The position numbers and the translations under genes are program-made. The notes under the pieces are model-generated. The model ran no database searches and was not told where the DNA came from. It saw nothing but the letters and a program-made list of their open reading frames with translations. This document shows positions 1-11,900 of a stretch of DNA of 64,000 nucleotides, piece by piece (the stretch's first letter is position 1; every line of letters starts with the position of its first letter). The stretch comes from Euphorbia lathyris (taxonomy: Eukaryota; Streptophyta; Magnoliopsida; Malpighiales; Euphorbiaceae): assembly GCF_963576675.1 (NCBI RefSeq), contig NC_088913.1:74895001-74959000 (forward strand). Reading direction: 5' to 3'.

Positions 1-1
1 C

Positions 2-1819
2 ATTCATTCAGATGTATGCGGTCCTATATCAGTCCAAGCAAGAGGAGGATTCAGATTCTTCATAAGCTTCATAGATGACCATACCCGATATGGTTACATC
101 TACTTGATGAAGCACAAATCAGAAGCTTTTGAGAAATTCAAATGCTTCAAGAATGAAGTAGAAAATCAATTAGGAAAGAAAATAAAGACGCTTCGATCTG
201 ATCGAGGTGGCGAATATCTTTCAGATGATTTTCTGAATTATCTAACTGAATGTGGGATATGCTCACAATGGACACCTCCCTATACACCACAACACAATGG
301 TGTATCCGAGAGGAGAAACCGTACCCTACTAGATATGGTACAATCCATGATGAGCATGGCCTTACTTCTAAAGACGTTCTGGGGCTATGCCTTAGAAACT
401 GCCCTCTTCACCCTAAATCGAGTACCAACTAAATCCGCTTGTTCCACACCATATGAATTGTTCGTTGGTAGGAAACCCGTGTTCTCATTCATGAGAGTAT
501 GGGGTTGTTCAGCATTTGTTAAACGCATTGCGTCCGACAAACTAGATTCGAAATCTGATAAATGTTTCTTCATTGGATACCCTAAGGAAACTGTGGGATA
601 TTACTTCTATCATCCAGATGATCAGAAAGTGATAGTATCCAAACATGCAACCTTCTTAGAGAAAGAGTTTCTCGAAGAAACACAAAAGGGAAGCATGATT
701 GAACTTGACGAAGTTCAAGAAGAAGAAACACCGACTGAAACAACAGAGGCGGTTGAGGTACCCGAAGGAGTCCCATTAGATGAGACTCCAGTGCCACCTA
801 TTCATAGATCACAAAGAGTTCGTGAACTCCCAGTTAGATATGGTTTTCTAGTGGGGAGCTCCATAGCATTTCTCAAACTATATGTGGACGATATATTATT
901 AATAGGAAATGACATTGCTCTACTACAGTCGGTAAAAGTATGGTTATCTGGTAACTTCTCAATGAAAGACCTTGGTGAAGCAGCTTATATACTTGGTATA
1001 AAGATCTACAGAGATAGATCGAGAAGACTGTTTGGTCTTTCACAGGCTACATACATTGAAAAGGTGCTAAATCGGTTTAGCATGCTTGAATCGAAACGAG
1101 GTAACTTACCCATGCTACATGGAGTAAAGTTAAACAATCATCAATGTCCTAAAACCGATGATGACAAAAGACGCATGGCTGTAGTCCCGTACGCCAGCGC
1201 AATCGGTTCGATTATGTATGCTATGCTATGCACTAGACCTGACGTAGTGTTCGCGTTATCTGTAACGAGTCGTTACCAAGGGAATCCGGGAGATGAGCAT
1301 TGGATTGCTGTCAAGAACATTCTTAAGTACTTGAGAAGAACTAAAGATATGTTCCTAGTGTACGGAGAAGGTGATCTGAAAATAGAAGGATTTTCAGACG
1401 CAAGTCATCTCACAGATGAGAATGATTTTAAATCCCAATCAGGATACCTGTTTATCTTGAATGGGGGCGCGGTCAGTTGGAAGAGTTCCAAGCAGGGAAG
1501 CGTAACTTTCTCTACGACCGAGTTAGAGTATATCGCAGCTGCGGAAGCAGCAAAGGAAGCGGTTTGGATAAGAAAGTTCATTACAGAACTTGGTATGGTG
1601 CATGACATTGTAAATCCCATTACACTATATTGTGATAACAATGGAGCCATTGTGCAAGCAAAGGAACCACGGTCTCATAATGCGTCCAAGCATTACCTTA
1701 AGCGATACCACATAATTAGAGAGATTATGGCTAGAGGAGATGTGAGAATAGAAAGAGTACCTACAGAGGACAATGTTGCAGATCCGTTGACAAAAGCCTT
1801 TAACCCAGAGAGTACATGA
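2..1819 (+). pseudogene. copia polyprotein fragment (integrase, partial RT, RNase H)
   Basis: The frame is open from base 2 to the stop at 1819, so the true start is upstream of the window. Integrase core residues are visible: an Asp in HSDVCGP (around base 10), an Asp in RSDRGGEY and a Glu in VSERRNRT. The reading frame then jumps from the linker ending in VRYGF (about 845) straight to the RT motif LYVDDILLIGN (about 880). The N-terminal half of reverse transcriptase, including the region with the first catalytic Asp, is therefore missing, probably close to 200 residues. The RNase H part is complete, with the DNNGAI motif and the C-terminal ADPLTKA motif near the end. The join stays in frame, so this is a deletion and not a frameshift. 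A shortened protein could be made but could not copy RNA. Confidence 0.85.
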
Positions 1820-1870
1820 TCGTCATTTAACTTCTACTGGGATAAGTTTTAGAAACAATTGGCTTTAGTC

Positions 1871-1880
1871 CAAGTGGGAG
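1871..1880 (+). other. polypurine tract of the first copia element
   Basis: The purine-rich caagtgggag lies 2 bases before the LTR start, the usual position and sequence of a copia plus-strand primer. Confidence 0.75.
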
Positions 1881-1882
1881 TA

Positions 1883-3917
1883 TGTTGGGGTTTAGTGTGC
1901 TATAGACAATTGTTCTAGGATACAAACTTAATGTAAATGAATTGTTCTTTATATCATTTGTTTTAATGAGATATATGTTTTATAACTATATAAAGGCAAT
2001 CCCTTTTAAACACTAAATAAAGTCTAATAAAAGGAAATCCGTAAGTTTATTTAAAGTGATTATAAAGTGTTCATACAAGCATGAAGTGAGACAAAACTTT
2101 ATAATAAACTAATAAACTTAAAACCACCCCAAGTCAAGTGATATGTTTAGGATTGATATATCACTGTTGAGACTTGTATGTAACAATGTCTTCTGTCCGA
2201 CAGAAAGCTGATCTCACAAGCTTCATATATACAGATATCTGGACAGTTACATAGATCCGATGAAAAGTTGTTCATTAGGATTGGGGATCCGATTTGAGAT
2301 AACAGGATGGGTAGATTCATCCTTGTCACCTGTTCATCTCATTGGTATTAATAGGTATAACTAATCCTCAGACTTAAAGGAATATTAATTGGTATTCTGG
2401 ATTACGGAATGTGACGCTTTGACTCTGGTGTAACACGATCCTTAACAGAGATGACTCTGGGGTGTGAACAGTAGACGTTGGGTATCACAGGAAGTGATTG
2501 CGGGATCGTTATATATTGGATTGAGCATTTATCACTCCCGATAAATGGGAGATACATCCATGGATCGCTTGTGGAAGACTTGACTCTAAATCCTTGCAAG
2601 GTGATAGCTTAAGACTTGAAATACAGATTTCACTTAACCTATCTATTTGAGTTGACTCGGCCTGTACAAGTAAAACGAACGTCTCGCTATATGTGACTTG
2701 ACATCATCCATAGTCATAAGATTCAGTTCAAGGAAGTAATTGATAAAGGATCGAATTATACTGTAACTAATACGGAAAGGTTAACGACAGAATCAACCTG
2801 TCTTCTTATGGCTCTGGAGGAATGATTACGGACTTGCTAATCACATACTCTGTACATCATTCCGTTATGCAAAGATTAAATATAATTCTTTGAAAATTAT
2901 TTAATAACGTTGCATACGGCTAGAAGCAATAAGAACCTAATGGGTCACACATAAGACTTGGAACCTAAAAGAGAGATAGATGTTAATTAATTGATGGAAT
3001 CCCAATTGAGCCCAATAAGGCCCATGGAGCAAGGGGGGGTTGAAATTCATGTAGTAACATACATGAATAATTAATTTGATTTTGTTAATTCTAATTGGAT
3101 TAGGATTGTGAATTAAATTAATTAAGAGATAAATAAGTTAGGAGTTTTAATTAGATTATAATACTCCTATTATTATCCAATAAGGTTATTATTATTATCC
3201 GAATTGAATTCCTATTCAGTAACCTAATTCTATCTAACTAGGGATTAGATACAAGAGATTATAAATACCCCCTCCCTTAGGATTTTCGAAACCCAAAAGG
3301 GAAAATCCTAAAGAGATTTCCGAAATCCCCTATAGTGCAAGAGAGAGAAAATTTCGACACACCAGTTCGAGGACGAGATTTTCTACGGCTTCCTTCCGAT
3401 CAATTGATTTCATCTATTTCTTTTATTCTTGATCTTGTGTTGATTAATTAGAGGCAATCTACTTTGGTTGCTATTCAACGGTTGATTCTAAATTAATCTT
3501 CCCGTGTTTTATTTCGTGTTTGGGAACTCAAAGAAGAAAAACAAACAAAAGGGAGAAATTCGTTTTACTACTCCTACATCAGGTCAGTTCACAATTTCGC
3601 GGATTCCCGGAGATTGAACCGTCGGATCGTCGCGATTTTTGGACAGGAGCTTCTAGACATATTCTTCCACGTTTACATCAAAGGGATTGTCGTTCGGAGG
3701 TCTGGAAGGTCTATTTCGGATAGGGACAGATTGGTAGACAGTTTCTATCTCTTTTGAAGTTGTGGGCACTTCGTTTGCAACGGTAGATAGAACTTCTAAA
3801 AGGTATTTCTTCTTATCCTTCTTTATATGAAATAACGGTTAACGGATCTTGTGGTTAAATGGAAATAGGTTAAAAATTTTATATTTCCGCTGCTATACCT
3901 TAGCCTAATTTCCAACA
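1883..3917 (+). repeat. 3' LTR of the first copia element (about 2.0 kb)
   Basis: The LTR starts TGTTGG directly after the polypurine tract and ends CCAACA, a perfect 6-bp terminal inverted repeat. A TATA box (tataaata, 3260-3267) is followed by a leader with no long ORF, so U3 is about 1.4 kb and R-U5 about 0.65 kb. The partner LTR is outside the window, so divergence and target duplication cannot be read. The short ORFs inside are chance frames. Confidence 0.75.
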
Positions 3918-3930
3918 AACTACTCCTAGG

Positions 3931-5289
3931 TGATCTTTTACCAATGTAATTATCCGAAGGAACATGAAGGGATACGATGATAATGAAAATAGATTGTTTA
4001 AACAACGGAATTAAAACCTAATCTAAGTCACTTGTGTCCGAGGCGATTAACCCCACCTATCCTCCTGAGGTCCCTAGTTCGTGATTCCCTTGTAAGGCCG
4101 AAACTAGCTCTAAGGCTCAGCAATTTGAGCTTAATCTTCTATAGGGTCGTCAATCCTATAGGCACTGACTATGTCAGATTCAGCTCGCAATATGTGCCAA
4201 CTTAATTTTGGGATTATCGAATGAGTTAAACCAATCAGACAAAGCGTAAGACAAAGATTAAAGAAATAAAACAATTGAATAAACAAAACTATAATATATA
4301 TCAAAGATGAAAAGTATTGTTACGAAGATACAATGAGCATAGGATTCATAACATGGATCAGAGGCTAGACAGAATATAAAAGAAGAAAAATCCCTTTCAG
4401 GGAACCTGTCTACCAATGCAGGCGTCTTCATAGGACTTAAGGATGGAGCTTGAGTAATCCTCGGTGAGCGGAGCTTCAGAGGTGTGTTCAATGGAGGTTT
4501 GAAGGATATGGAGGAGGTGGAGAGGATTTCTCAAGGTGAAAGCTAAGAAAATTACAAAGATAAAAGATATCTAATTTACAATGGAAAATTTCTATTTATA
4601 GATGTAGCTCGGGCCCTCTTTTTGACCTATTTCGTGTCCTTATGCAAGTAGGAAGTCGTGGGACCGGTCGTGGAGTCGTGGGGTCAAAATTAGGATTTTT
4701 GACCAATTCCCGCAGGTCAGCTCGCCCGAGCAGGGTGCCTGCTCGGCGAGCTGGCCAGCTCGGCCGAGCATTGCCTGGGCAGCTCGCCGAGCAGCGCCTG
4801 GGCTGCGCGCCGAGCAGCGCCTGGGCAGCTCACCGAGCAGCGCCTGGGCTGCGCGCCGAGCAACGCCTGGGCTGCTCACCGATGCTCAATTCACCGAGCG
4901 ACTGCCGGGGGTCCCCGAGACGCGATTTTCACCCGAACTCGTTCCTGCTTTAGCCTGCACATGCACGAAAACTCCAAATAACATTAGTTCCGAGGCTAAA
5001 TTGACCCGCCAATCGCTCATTTTGAGTAGACACTCCGTTTGGTGCGACTTTTGGCGGATCAATTAGTTATAAAAGATAATGGAATTTTAACATACATGCT
5101 ATTTTGGCCATATTTGCTTAAAATAACCAGAAAACGAGCCTAAACAACGAAAAGTAAATAAAACATTTCCAATTTCTAACTAACTCACACAAAAGTATAT
5201 AATTGCGAGAATTGATCGCTTATTCATGAAATAATGCTAAAACCCGTCCTAAAACCTTACCCAAAGATAGGGGTTTTTGACCCCTATCA
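3931..5289 (-). repeat. LTR-like block, minus strand, family not recognised
   Basis: Read on the minus strand the block begins TGATAGGGGTCA at 5289. It has a GC-rich tandem region followed by a TATA-like ctataaatag (about 4592-4601) and then leader-like sequence, the layout of an LTR. The right edge abuts the exact point (5290) where homology to the Tat element at 42.8 kb begins. The left edge at 3931 (TGATCT on the plus strand) is tentative. Flanks are ctagg on the left and atagg on the right, a 4 of 5 match that may be chance. No PBS, polypurine tract or coding domain was found. A solo LTR or a truncated element are both possible. Confidence 0.4.
4700..4890. repeat. GC-rich tandem repeat, units around gccgagcagcgcctgggc
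   Basis: Several imperfect copies of an 18-22 bp unit with core gagcagcgcctgggc follow one another. Composition is far above the AT-rich surroundings. ORFs on both strands here (4640-4953) are repeats read as codons, not genes. The block lies upstream of a minus-strand TATA box, like the GC-rich palindrome arrays in the Tat LTRs. Confidence 0.7.
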
Positions 5290-5353
5290 ATAGGTCACCC
5301 TTTGCGGGTTTTCAACCTATCGGGAATTTTTATTTCTTTCTTTTTTTTCTTAT

Positions 5354-8300
5354 TTACGAAAAGTATTTCTTAAGCCTATCCCGATTGGTAGGTTCGGAGA
5401 ACTCCATGCCGTCCATAGCAGTTAGCTTCACCGCCCCTTTGCTTAGGATCTTCTTCACGAAAAATGGTCCTTCCCAGTTTGGCCTAAACTTGCCCCTAGG
5501 GTCGGTGTGCGTCATTCGGATCTGTTTCAGCACCATATCCCCTTCTTTGATAGGATTAACCTTAACCTTTTTGTTGAAGGCTCGGGCCATCCTCCTCTGA
5601 TATAACTGCACATGGTAAAGGGCCTCCATTCTTTTCTCGTCGACCAATGCCAACTGTTTATACCGCTTCTTCACCCATTCCGCTTCGGGAATTTTTGCTT
5701 CTACCGCGATTCTCAACGATCGCTTTTCAATCTCAATCGGCAGGAGTGCTTCTGCCCCATACACTAAGGAGAACTGCTTTGCTCCAGTAGATGTTCTAAC
5801 GGTCGTGTGATAGGCCCACAAAGCCAACGGGAGCTGTTCGTGCCAATTCCGGTGTGACTCCACTGTCTTAACGAGAATCCTCTTAAGGTTCTTATTAGCC
5901 GCCTCCACTGTACCATTAGCTTGTGGGCGATATGGAGTGGATCTATGATGCTCAATACCGTATTCCTGGAAGAGACTTTTCACTTCTCCTTGAAACTGAA
6001 CCCCGTTGTCAGTGATCATATGGTGAGGCACCCAAACCTGGTGATTAGGTGTTTTTCGATAAACTTCCTCATCTGCTTAGATCCCAACTTGCCAAACGAT
6101 TCTGCCTCTACCCACTTGGTGAAGTAATCAATGGCGACTGCAATGAATTTGTGTCCATTTGACGCATTAGGCCTCACCTCACCGATGATATCAATTCCCC
6201 AAGCTGCAAACGGCCAAATGGGTGCCAACACGTGCAGTTCCATAGCTGGCAAGTGATTATAATCTTCGTGGATTTGACAATCATGGCATTTCTTCGCATA
6301 TTCATTACAATCTCTTTCCATGGTGAGCCAATAGAAGCCTTGCCTTATGATTTTCTTTGCCAACACTGCTCCTCCCATATGGGCCCCACAAATTCCCGAG
6401 TGCACTGACTCCATCGCTTCACGGGCTTCTCCCTCGTCTAAACATCTCAATTGTAACCCATTGGTGTGCCTTTTGTAAAGCAGATCGTCGTGGATGACAA
6501 ACTGCTGAGCTAACCTTCTGATCACAGCCTGATCCCTAAGTTCTGATTCTGCCGGGTACGTTCCACTTTTCATGAAGTTCACGATATCAAAATACCAAGG
6601 CTTTTCATCCGCTCCCAATAACATCACGTCTTTATAGCATGGTTTGTGGGACCTCCTCAACACCAAAGGCTTCGAGTCAAGGTTCCGAGGATTATCCCAT
6701 ATTGACACTAATGTGGCTAAAGCATCCACCGCTTGGTTCTGCGCTCGAGGAATATGATAAAAGCGACACTCACCGAACCTCTGTGCTAACCCCCCTAGCT
6801 TATCTAGGTACGGGCGTAATCTCTCTTCTCTTACTTCCCAATTTCCTTGGGCTTGCTTGATAATTAACTTTGAGTCGCCCCAGACTTCAACATATGACGC
6901 TCCTAGTGCCGCTAGTGACTCTAACCCATAGATGCATGCTTCGTACTCGGCCATATTATTAGTGAGAGGGAACGACAACTTCTTCGCCATTGGAATACTT
7001 TCCCCTTCTAGTGAGATAAGTAACACTCCTATCCCGGCTCCATTCGAGTTAACCGCTCCGTCAAAGAACATTTTCCACGGTATAACTTCTATTGCGTTCA
7101 AGTGCTCATCGGGGAAATCATAGTTTATCTCCTCCTCTTCCGCATTTAGAGGCTGATTGGCCAGAAACTCTGCTACGGCTCTTCCTTTGATAACCTTTTT
7201 CGTCACATATTCGATGTCAAATTCTGAAAATAACAATAACCATCGGGCTAGCTTCCCTGTCAGGGACGGAGTTCGGTACAGATACTTCACGGGATCCATC
7301 CTGGAAATAATGATCACTTTGTAAGACTGAAAATAGTGCCGCAGCTTCTTTGTTAACCATACTACGGCCACGCATGTTTTTTCGATCATATTATACTTGA
7401 GCTCGTATTCCAGGAACTTCTTACTCAGATAATACACCGCATGCTCCTCACCGGTGTCCCCTTCCTAGGCCAGCATTGCTCCAATTGATCGCTCCTCGAT
7501 CGCTACATATAGGAGAAGCGGTTTTCCAAGTTTAGGCGGTCTCAAAACCGGTGGATTAGACAAATAGTTCCGGACACTCTCCAATGCTTGCTGGAACTTA
7601 TCATTCCGAACCGTGGGTTGATCTTTCCGTAGCAGCCTAAAGATCGGCTCGCAGATCGTGGTGAGTCGTGCTATGAACCGACTGATATACTGAACCTACC
7701 CCAGGAATCCTCTTACTTCTTTCTCATTCTTTGGTGCTGGCATTTCCTGTATGGCCTTCACTTTATCGGGATCCACCTCAATCCCCTTGTTACTGATTAT
7801 GTAGCCTAAGATTTTTCCCGATGAAACACCAAAGAAGCACTTTTTTGGGTTCAATCTCAGCTTGAATTCTGCAATTCGGGCCAAAAACTTCTCAAGCGCG
7901 GTGAAATGCCCCTCTCTCGTCTCCGATTTGACCATCATATCATCCACATAGACTTCCACTTCCTTATGTATCATATCGTGGAACAGTGTCGTAGCCATTC
8001 GTTGATAAGTTGCCCCGGCGTTTTTCAAACCAAATGGCATTACTCTATAGCAGTACGTCCCCCACTCAGTTGTGAACGAGGTCTTTGCTTTGTGCTTCTC
8101 GACCATCTGAAGTTGCATGTAGCCCATGAAACCATCCACATTTGTGTGTAAGACGTTGGATGCTGCATTGTCAATCAATACATCGATGTGAGGCAATGCA
8201 AACTCATCTTTGGGGCAAGCCTTGTTGAGATCCCTATAATCGACGCACATTCTCACTTTACCGTCTTTCTTCGCGATCGGCACTACATTGGCGACCCACT

Positions 8301-8880
8301 GAGGGTAGTCGATTACTTCGATAAAACCTGCCTCTAACTGTTTCTTTACTTCTTCTCTGATCTTATCTGCCCATTCCGGCCTCATGCGTCGGAGTTTCTG
8401 TTTCACGGGTCTAGCATCGGGGTATGTTGGAATACGGTGAGTTACGATTGATTGATCGATTCTTGGCATATCTTCGTACGTCCAAGCAAACACTATTTCG
8501 TATTTTTTAATTATTCTCTCAAATTCTTTCCTCTCTTCAGTAGTTAATTCTTGAGCAATTTGTATAAGTTTAGGATTTTCATCCATGCCAAGATTGAAAG
8601 TTGACATTTCTATTGTATTGATTTCAAATGTAGGCATGTTATATGAATCAGAATGCATGGAATGATCAGAATCGACATCAAGCAAGTAAGCAAAATCAGA
8701 ATTCATTTCATTGATAGTATTGGCGAGTACATCATCGAATTCAAACAAAGCAATAATACAGTTGTCATCATCGGGGTTCTCGGGTTTCTCATAGGCCTTG
8801 GAGGTGCCGGGCTCGTCCACTGCTCCCACAGTGGCTTCCATTGTGATGACCTGCTCCTCGGCATTCAGATCTAACATCAT
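5354..8880 (-). pseudogene. Tat-clade pol pseudogene (RT, RNase H, integrase)
   Basis: Reading downwards: a piece before RT, RT with YVDDMMV, RNase H, a second RNase H-like domain with FFDGAVN, and integrase with its zinc-binding HHCC region and core. Compared with the intact pol at 42872-45988 the copy is broken at least three times. A TAG replaces a Gln codon just after RGFLG (about 7696). A second TAG replaces a Gln near MLA (about 7467). A one-base deletion near 6040 (integrase, TRFG) shifts the frame between 7437-6016 and 6031-5354. In contrast to the 42.8 kb copy, the frame across the lysine codons near 8505 is continuous here. Confidence 0.85.
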
Positions 8881-8950
8881 GATCTCCTTGACGAAGCAGC
8901 TTGCCTCTCCTTTGCCCCAGCTGGTGACATCGTTGAAAATCTCAAAGCCG

Positions 8951-11111
8951 TTTATCTTTGTACAAAAACCGTTTAGTTGGGAAAACGATTCAAAAATCTA
9001 TTATTTACAATTAAAAGACGATTTTAATTACAAGGTTCGCTTAATCCGTCGTTGGAACGAATTAAGGTTTTAAAACGTGATATTTGAGAAATCGTTTGAA
9101 AAACGATAAAGAATTAGAAAGAAACTTTTTAATCACATTAGGAACCTCTAGAAACCATTAGTTTAAATAATCAAGTTAAAATCTCTTTTTGTGGTTTATT
9201 TTCTCCTTTTTCACTCAATTTACTCCTCACTTAAACATAATCACAATAATGAACCAATTAAACCAAAATTCACCAAGTAAAACCCATTTAAAATATATAC
9301 CCATAAATGTCAAAAGAATAAGAAAAAGAATATATACATATATATATACATTTTTAACTAAAAATAATGATATATCTATAGATTTAAAGAAAAAAAATAA
9401 AAGATACTATATTACATTATTAAGTATATGTATAATAATGAAAATAGGAAATACTAAATATAATACCTTTTTTATCCTAGTTAAAGCTATGTAAAAATAA
9501 TGGGCAAAACTCCAAAATAAGAGAATATCATTTATCCCAAAATGGTTTCACCTAATACTAGCTAATATAACCCAAATAACCCAAAAACTATATATATATA
9601 CACATTTATTACGTTATAAAATTAAATCCAAACGAATTAAATTTCAACATGAAATAAATAGTTGTATAATACATAATTAATAGTTATAGGACCCAAAAAT
9701 AATTTTCATAAATATATTACATAATTATATACTTATATATACAAGAATCAAATGCCAAAAAGTTGAGAAAATGGGTTTAAAAGGATAATTTTTGGATTCC
9801 AGTAGATTACCGACGGAAAATCCCGCTAATATGTTGTTAGTGACAGAAAAGGCAGAATATCAACAGCAGTCCCTATACTTTCCAGATTTATTCAAACACT
9901 TTAGATTAGATCTATTTGATCGTTTTGGACCTCCGAACTACCCAAATTGGATCATAGTCTATAACGGAGACTCCTAAAACGATGTTTTATTTCAAAACGT
10001 TATTTGGAAATATTTTTAAAATTTATAATTACAACGTTTTGATCCCGAACTACCCTCAAATCGGGTCACGGTTCGTGTTGGGATGTCAAAACGAGAGTTT
10101 TTTATTCAAAACAAAAACATTTGTTTAATACGAGACGGGAATTAAATAAACACGGAAAAATAAATAAACGTGATAAATAAATAACTAAATAAACAAATAA
10201 AACTATATCCTAAAAATAAATAAATGAATAGAATAAATAAAATAAATAAAAACGAGTTTAGTCCTCGGATAGTACCTCAAGATCGGTATTGACAGCTGGT
10301 GTCGGTTGATTCCACGAATTATGATTTTTCGGTGTTTTTGATATTTTGGTAAAATATTTAACTTTTAAGAAATTCGGATTTTTTAGGATAAAAAATATTT
10401 TTCCCAAAAAATTACTTTCTCTCTCTAAAAAATGTTTTAGAGTGAGAGAGTCCCAAAAAATCCTCCCTCAAATGCATGGGGATCCATGTCTTTTATAGGC
10501 ACGGATCCCAAGAAGATTTGGGCGTCGCCCGACGGGAATTGGGCGATGCCCAAATCATGTTGGGCGGACGCCCAAACTAGTTGGGCGAACGCCCAACTAC
10601 TGTTGGGCGCGCGCCCAACAGCCGTCGGGCGTTCGCCCAACCTCGTCGGGCGTTCGCCGAACGAACGTTGGGCGTTTGCCCAACGAGCATTGGGCGTTCG
10701 CCCGACGCCGTGGGGCGTCCGCCCATCGAACGTCGGGCGACGCCGACGTGCCTCAGGCTGCGCCCAACGTTCGACGAGCGACGCCCCTCGTCCGACGGGC
10801 GACTTTCGACACCCGGCCCGTCGGGCGGGCATTCGACGTGTCGCGCACCGTTATTTACGGAACGATGATTATCGCCGGGAGCGACATTGGTCATTCATCG
10901 GCCAATGCCCGACTTCTGGGGCCTTCTCATACATCGATACGACGATGAACATGCCCGACCTTACTCAAGAGACGCTGAATTTGTTAGCGGGGCTATCACA
11001 TGCCGGCTCTCCGAGTTTCCCCTTGATTTTTAAATTTCCTAATTAATGGAATCAACCGTTTAGCCGTTTGTCGTGGGTTTTCGTCACAGGTCCTCCGACT
11101 CGGTGTCTACA
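8951..11111 (-). repeat. Partial Tat LTR (5' LTR remnant)
   Basis: The remnant aligns by eye with the complete LTRs. It shares the cgattcaaaatct and ccgtcgttggaacg strings, the AT-rich middle, a damaged form of the accgacggaaaatccg hairpin (about 9808), the cgaactacc block, the GGGCG palindrome array and the terminal tctaca. It is clearly more diverged from the 35 kb and 52 kb LTRs than those are from each other, so this insertion is older. AT-rich ORFs (9189-9494) and GC-rich ORFs (10437-11046) inside are not genes. Confidence 0.8.
10505..10760. repeat. Array of GGGCG/CGCCC palindromes in LTR U3
   Basis: Short inverted repeats of the form tgggcgnncgcccaac recur about every 18-22 bases. The same array, less extensive, is in both complete LTRs (37315-37480 and 54590-54765). 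It lies upstream of the minus-strand TATA box, that is in U3. Confidence 0.8.
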
Positions 11112-11900
11112 ACTGTCATCAGAATCAGACCCTCCTTCATTAGTGTCATCACTGTCGTCAGAAGCAGACCCTCCCTCATTAGTGTCAACATTGATACCAG
11201 TATCCACATTCTCATCATTGGCACCCATCTCAACATGCTCATCATTCACACCAATGTCCCCCAAATTATCATCATTGTTACCATTCTCAACATAATCAGC
11301 ATTCACACCATTCTCCCCCAAATTATCATCATTGACACCAATATCCTCCAAATTATCATTATTGGCACCAATCTCAAAACTCCAATCATTGGCACCAACC
11401 TCCACACTCCCACCATTGGCACCAACCCCATCATTGGCACCAACCTCAACACTCCCATCATTGGCATCAACCTCCACATTCTCATCATTGGCACCAATCT
11501 CAAAACTCCAATCATTCTTACCATTAGAGGAAGGGTAAACATTTGTGCTTGGGATATCGTTCATGTCAGACCTATTGTCATCAATAACTTGTAATGGATT
11601 TATGTCCATGTAGTAAATGTCTGTATGCGGATACCCTGCATTAAAGTCAATGAAGTCTCGAACACTCTTATCGTTAACAATCTCCTCAATTCCTTCTGAT
11701 CCAGACAACCCAGCAATCTTGTACCACATTTGTACTGAGTGTTTATACCCTACATCCTTCCCAATATCCGCTAGCTCAAAGTAGCTCATGTAGTCAATAT
11801 CCATTTTCACCATCCTCGTTTTACCTCCAACATATAGTTGTTTGTCCATGTCTACCCATTCACCACCGTAATGAATAATCATCGTATGCATTATAGCCAT
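11112..11900 (-). pseudogene. PB1-like-domain N-terminal piece of a Mutator-like (MULE) protein
   Basis: The frame starts at 11900 (MAIMHTMIIHYGGEW) and the first 100 or so residues look like the PB1-like domain found at the N terminus of many plant MULE-related proteins: a HYGGEW start, a YVGG strand and a YFELADIGKDVGY segment. It then becomes an Asn/Asp/Glu-rich run of short repeats around VGAND. At 11111 the frame runs into the end of a Tat LTR, so the final residues of the open frame are LTR-encoded. The zinc-finger and DDE transposase parts expected downstream are absent. Family assignment rests on the first 100 residues. A host gene derived from a MULE is the alternative. Confidence 0.6.
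11190..11520 (-). repeat. In-frame minisatellite encoding VGAND-type repeats
   Basis: Imperfect 18-39 bp units with the plus-strand core attggcaccaa are repeated about ten times and keep the reading frame. The encoded run is acidic and low in complexity, so replication slippage is the likely origin. Confidence 0.75.

Larger units (their letters stand above)
1..3917 (+). mobile_element. Ty1/copia LTR retrotransposon, 3' half, internally deleted
   Basis: The left window edge cuts the element. What remains is the integrase-RT-RNase H coding part, a polypurine tract (1871-1880, caagtgggag) and a long 3' LTR. Domain order integrase before reverse transcriptase is diagnostic of copia. The 5' LTR, gag and protease lie outside the window. 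The coding part has a large in-frame deletion, so the copy cannot be autonomous. The lineage resembles Angela/Tork types from protein motifs and LTR size, which is an inference. Confidence 0.85.
5290..11111 (-). mobile_element. Collapsed Ty3/gypsy Tat element (pol fused to partial LTR)
   Basis: This is a relative of the complete element at 34929-55181. Pol homology starts at about 5290 and runs to about 8950. It is then fused directly to LTR sequence matching the complete LTR from about its 35645 equivalent up to the LTR terminus at 11111, shown by the shared string ccgactcggtgtctaca. The U5 end of the LTR, PBS, leader, gag and most of the protease are gone, as are everything downstream of pol and the 3' LTR. 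The distal edge is fused to a Mutator-like ORF. Illegitimate recombination after insertion is the likeliest history. Confidence 0.8.

Noticed and set aside
4640..4953. Two opposing ORFs of 79 and 103 codons
   Set aside because: They are the GC-rich tandem repeat read as protein.
9189..9494. 101-codon ORF rich in Ile/Tyr/Lys
   Set aside because: AT-rich LTR interior with no family features.
11073..11594. Plus-strand 173-codon ORF of Ile/Thr repeats
   Set aside because: Antisense reading of the VGAND minisatellite.
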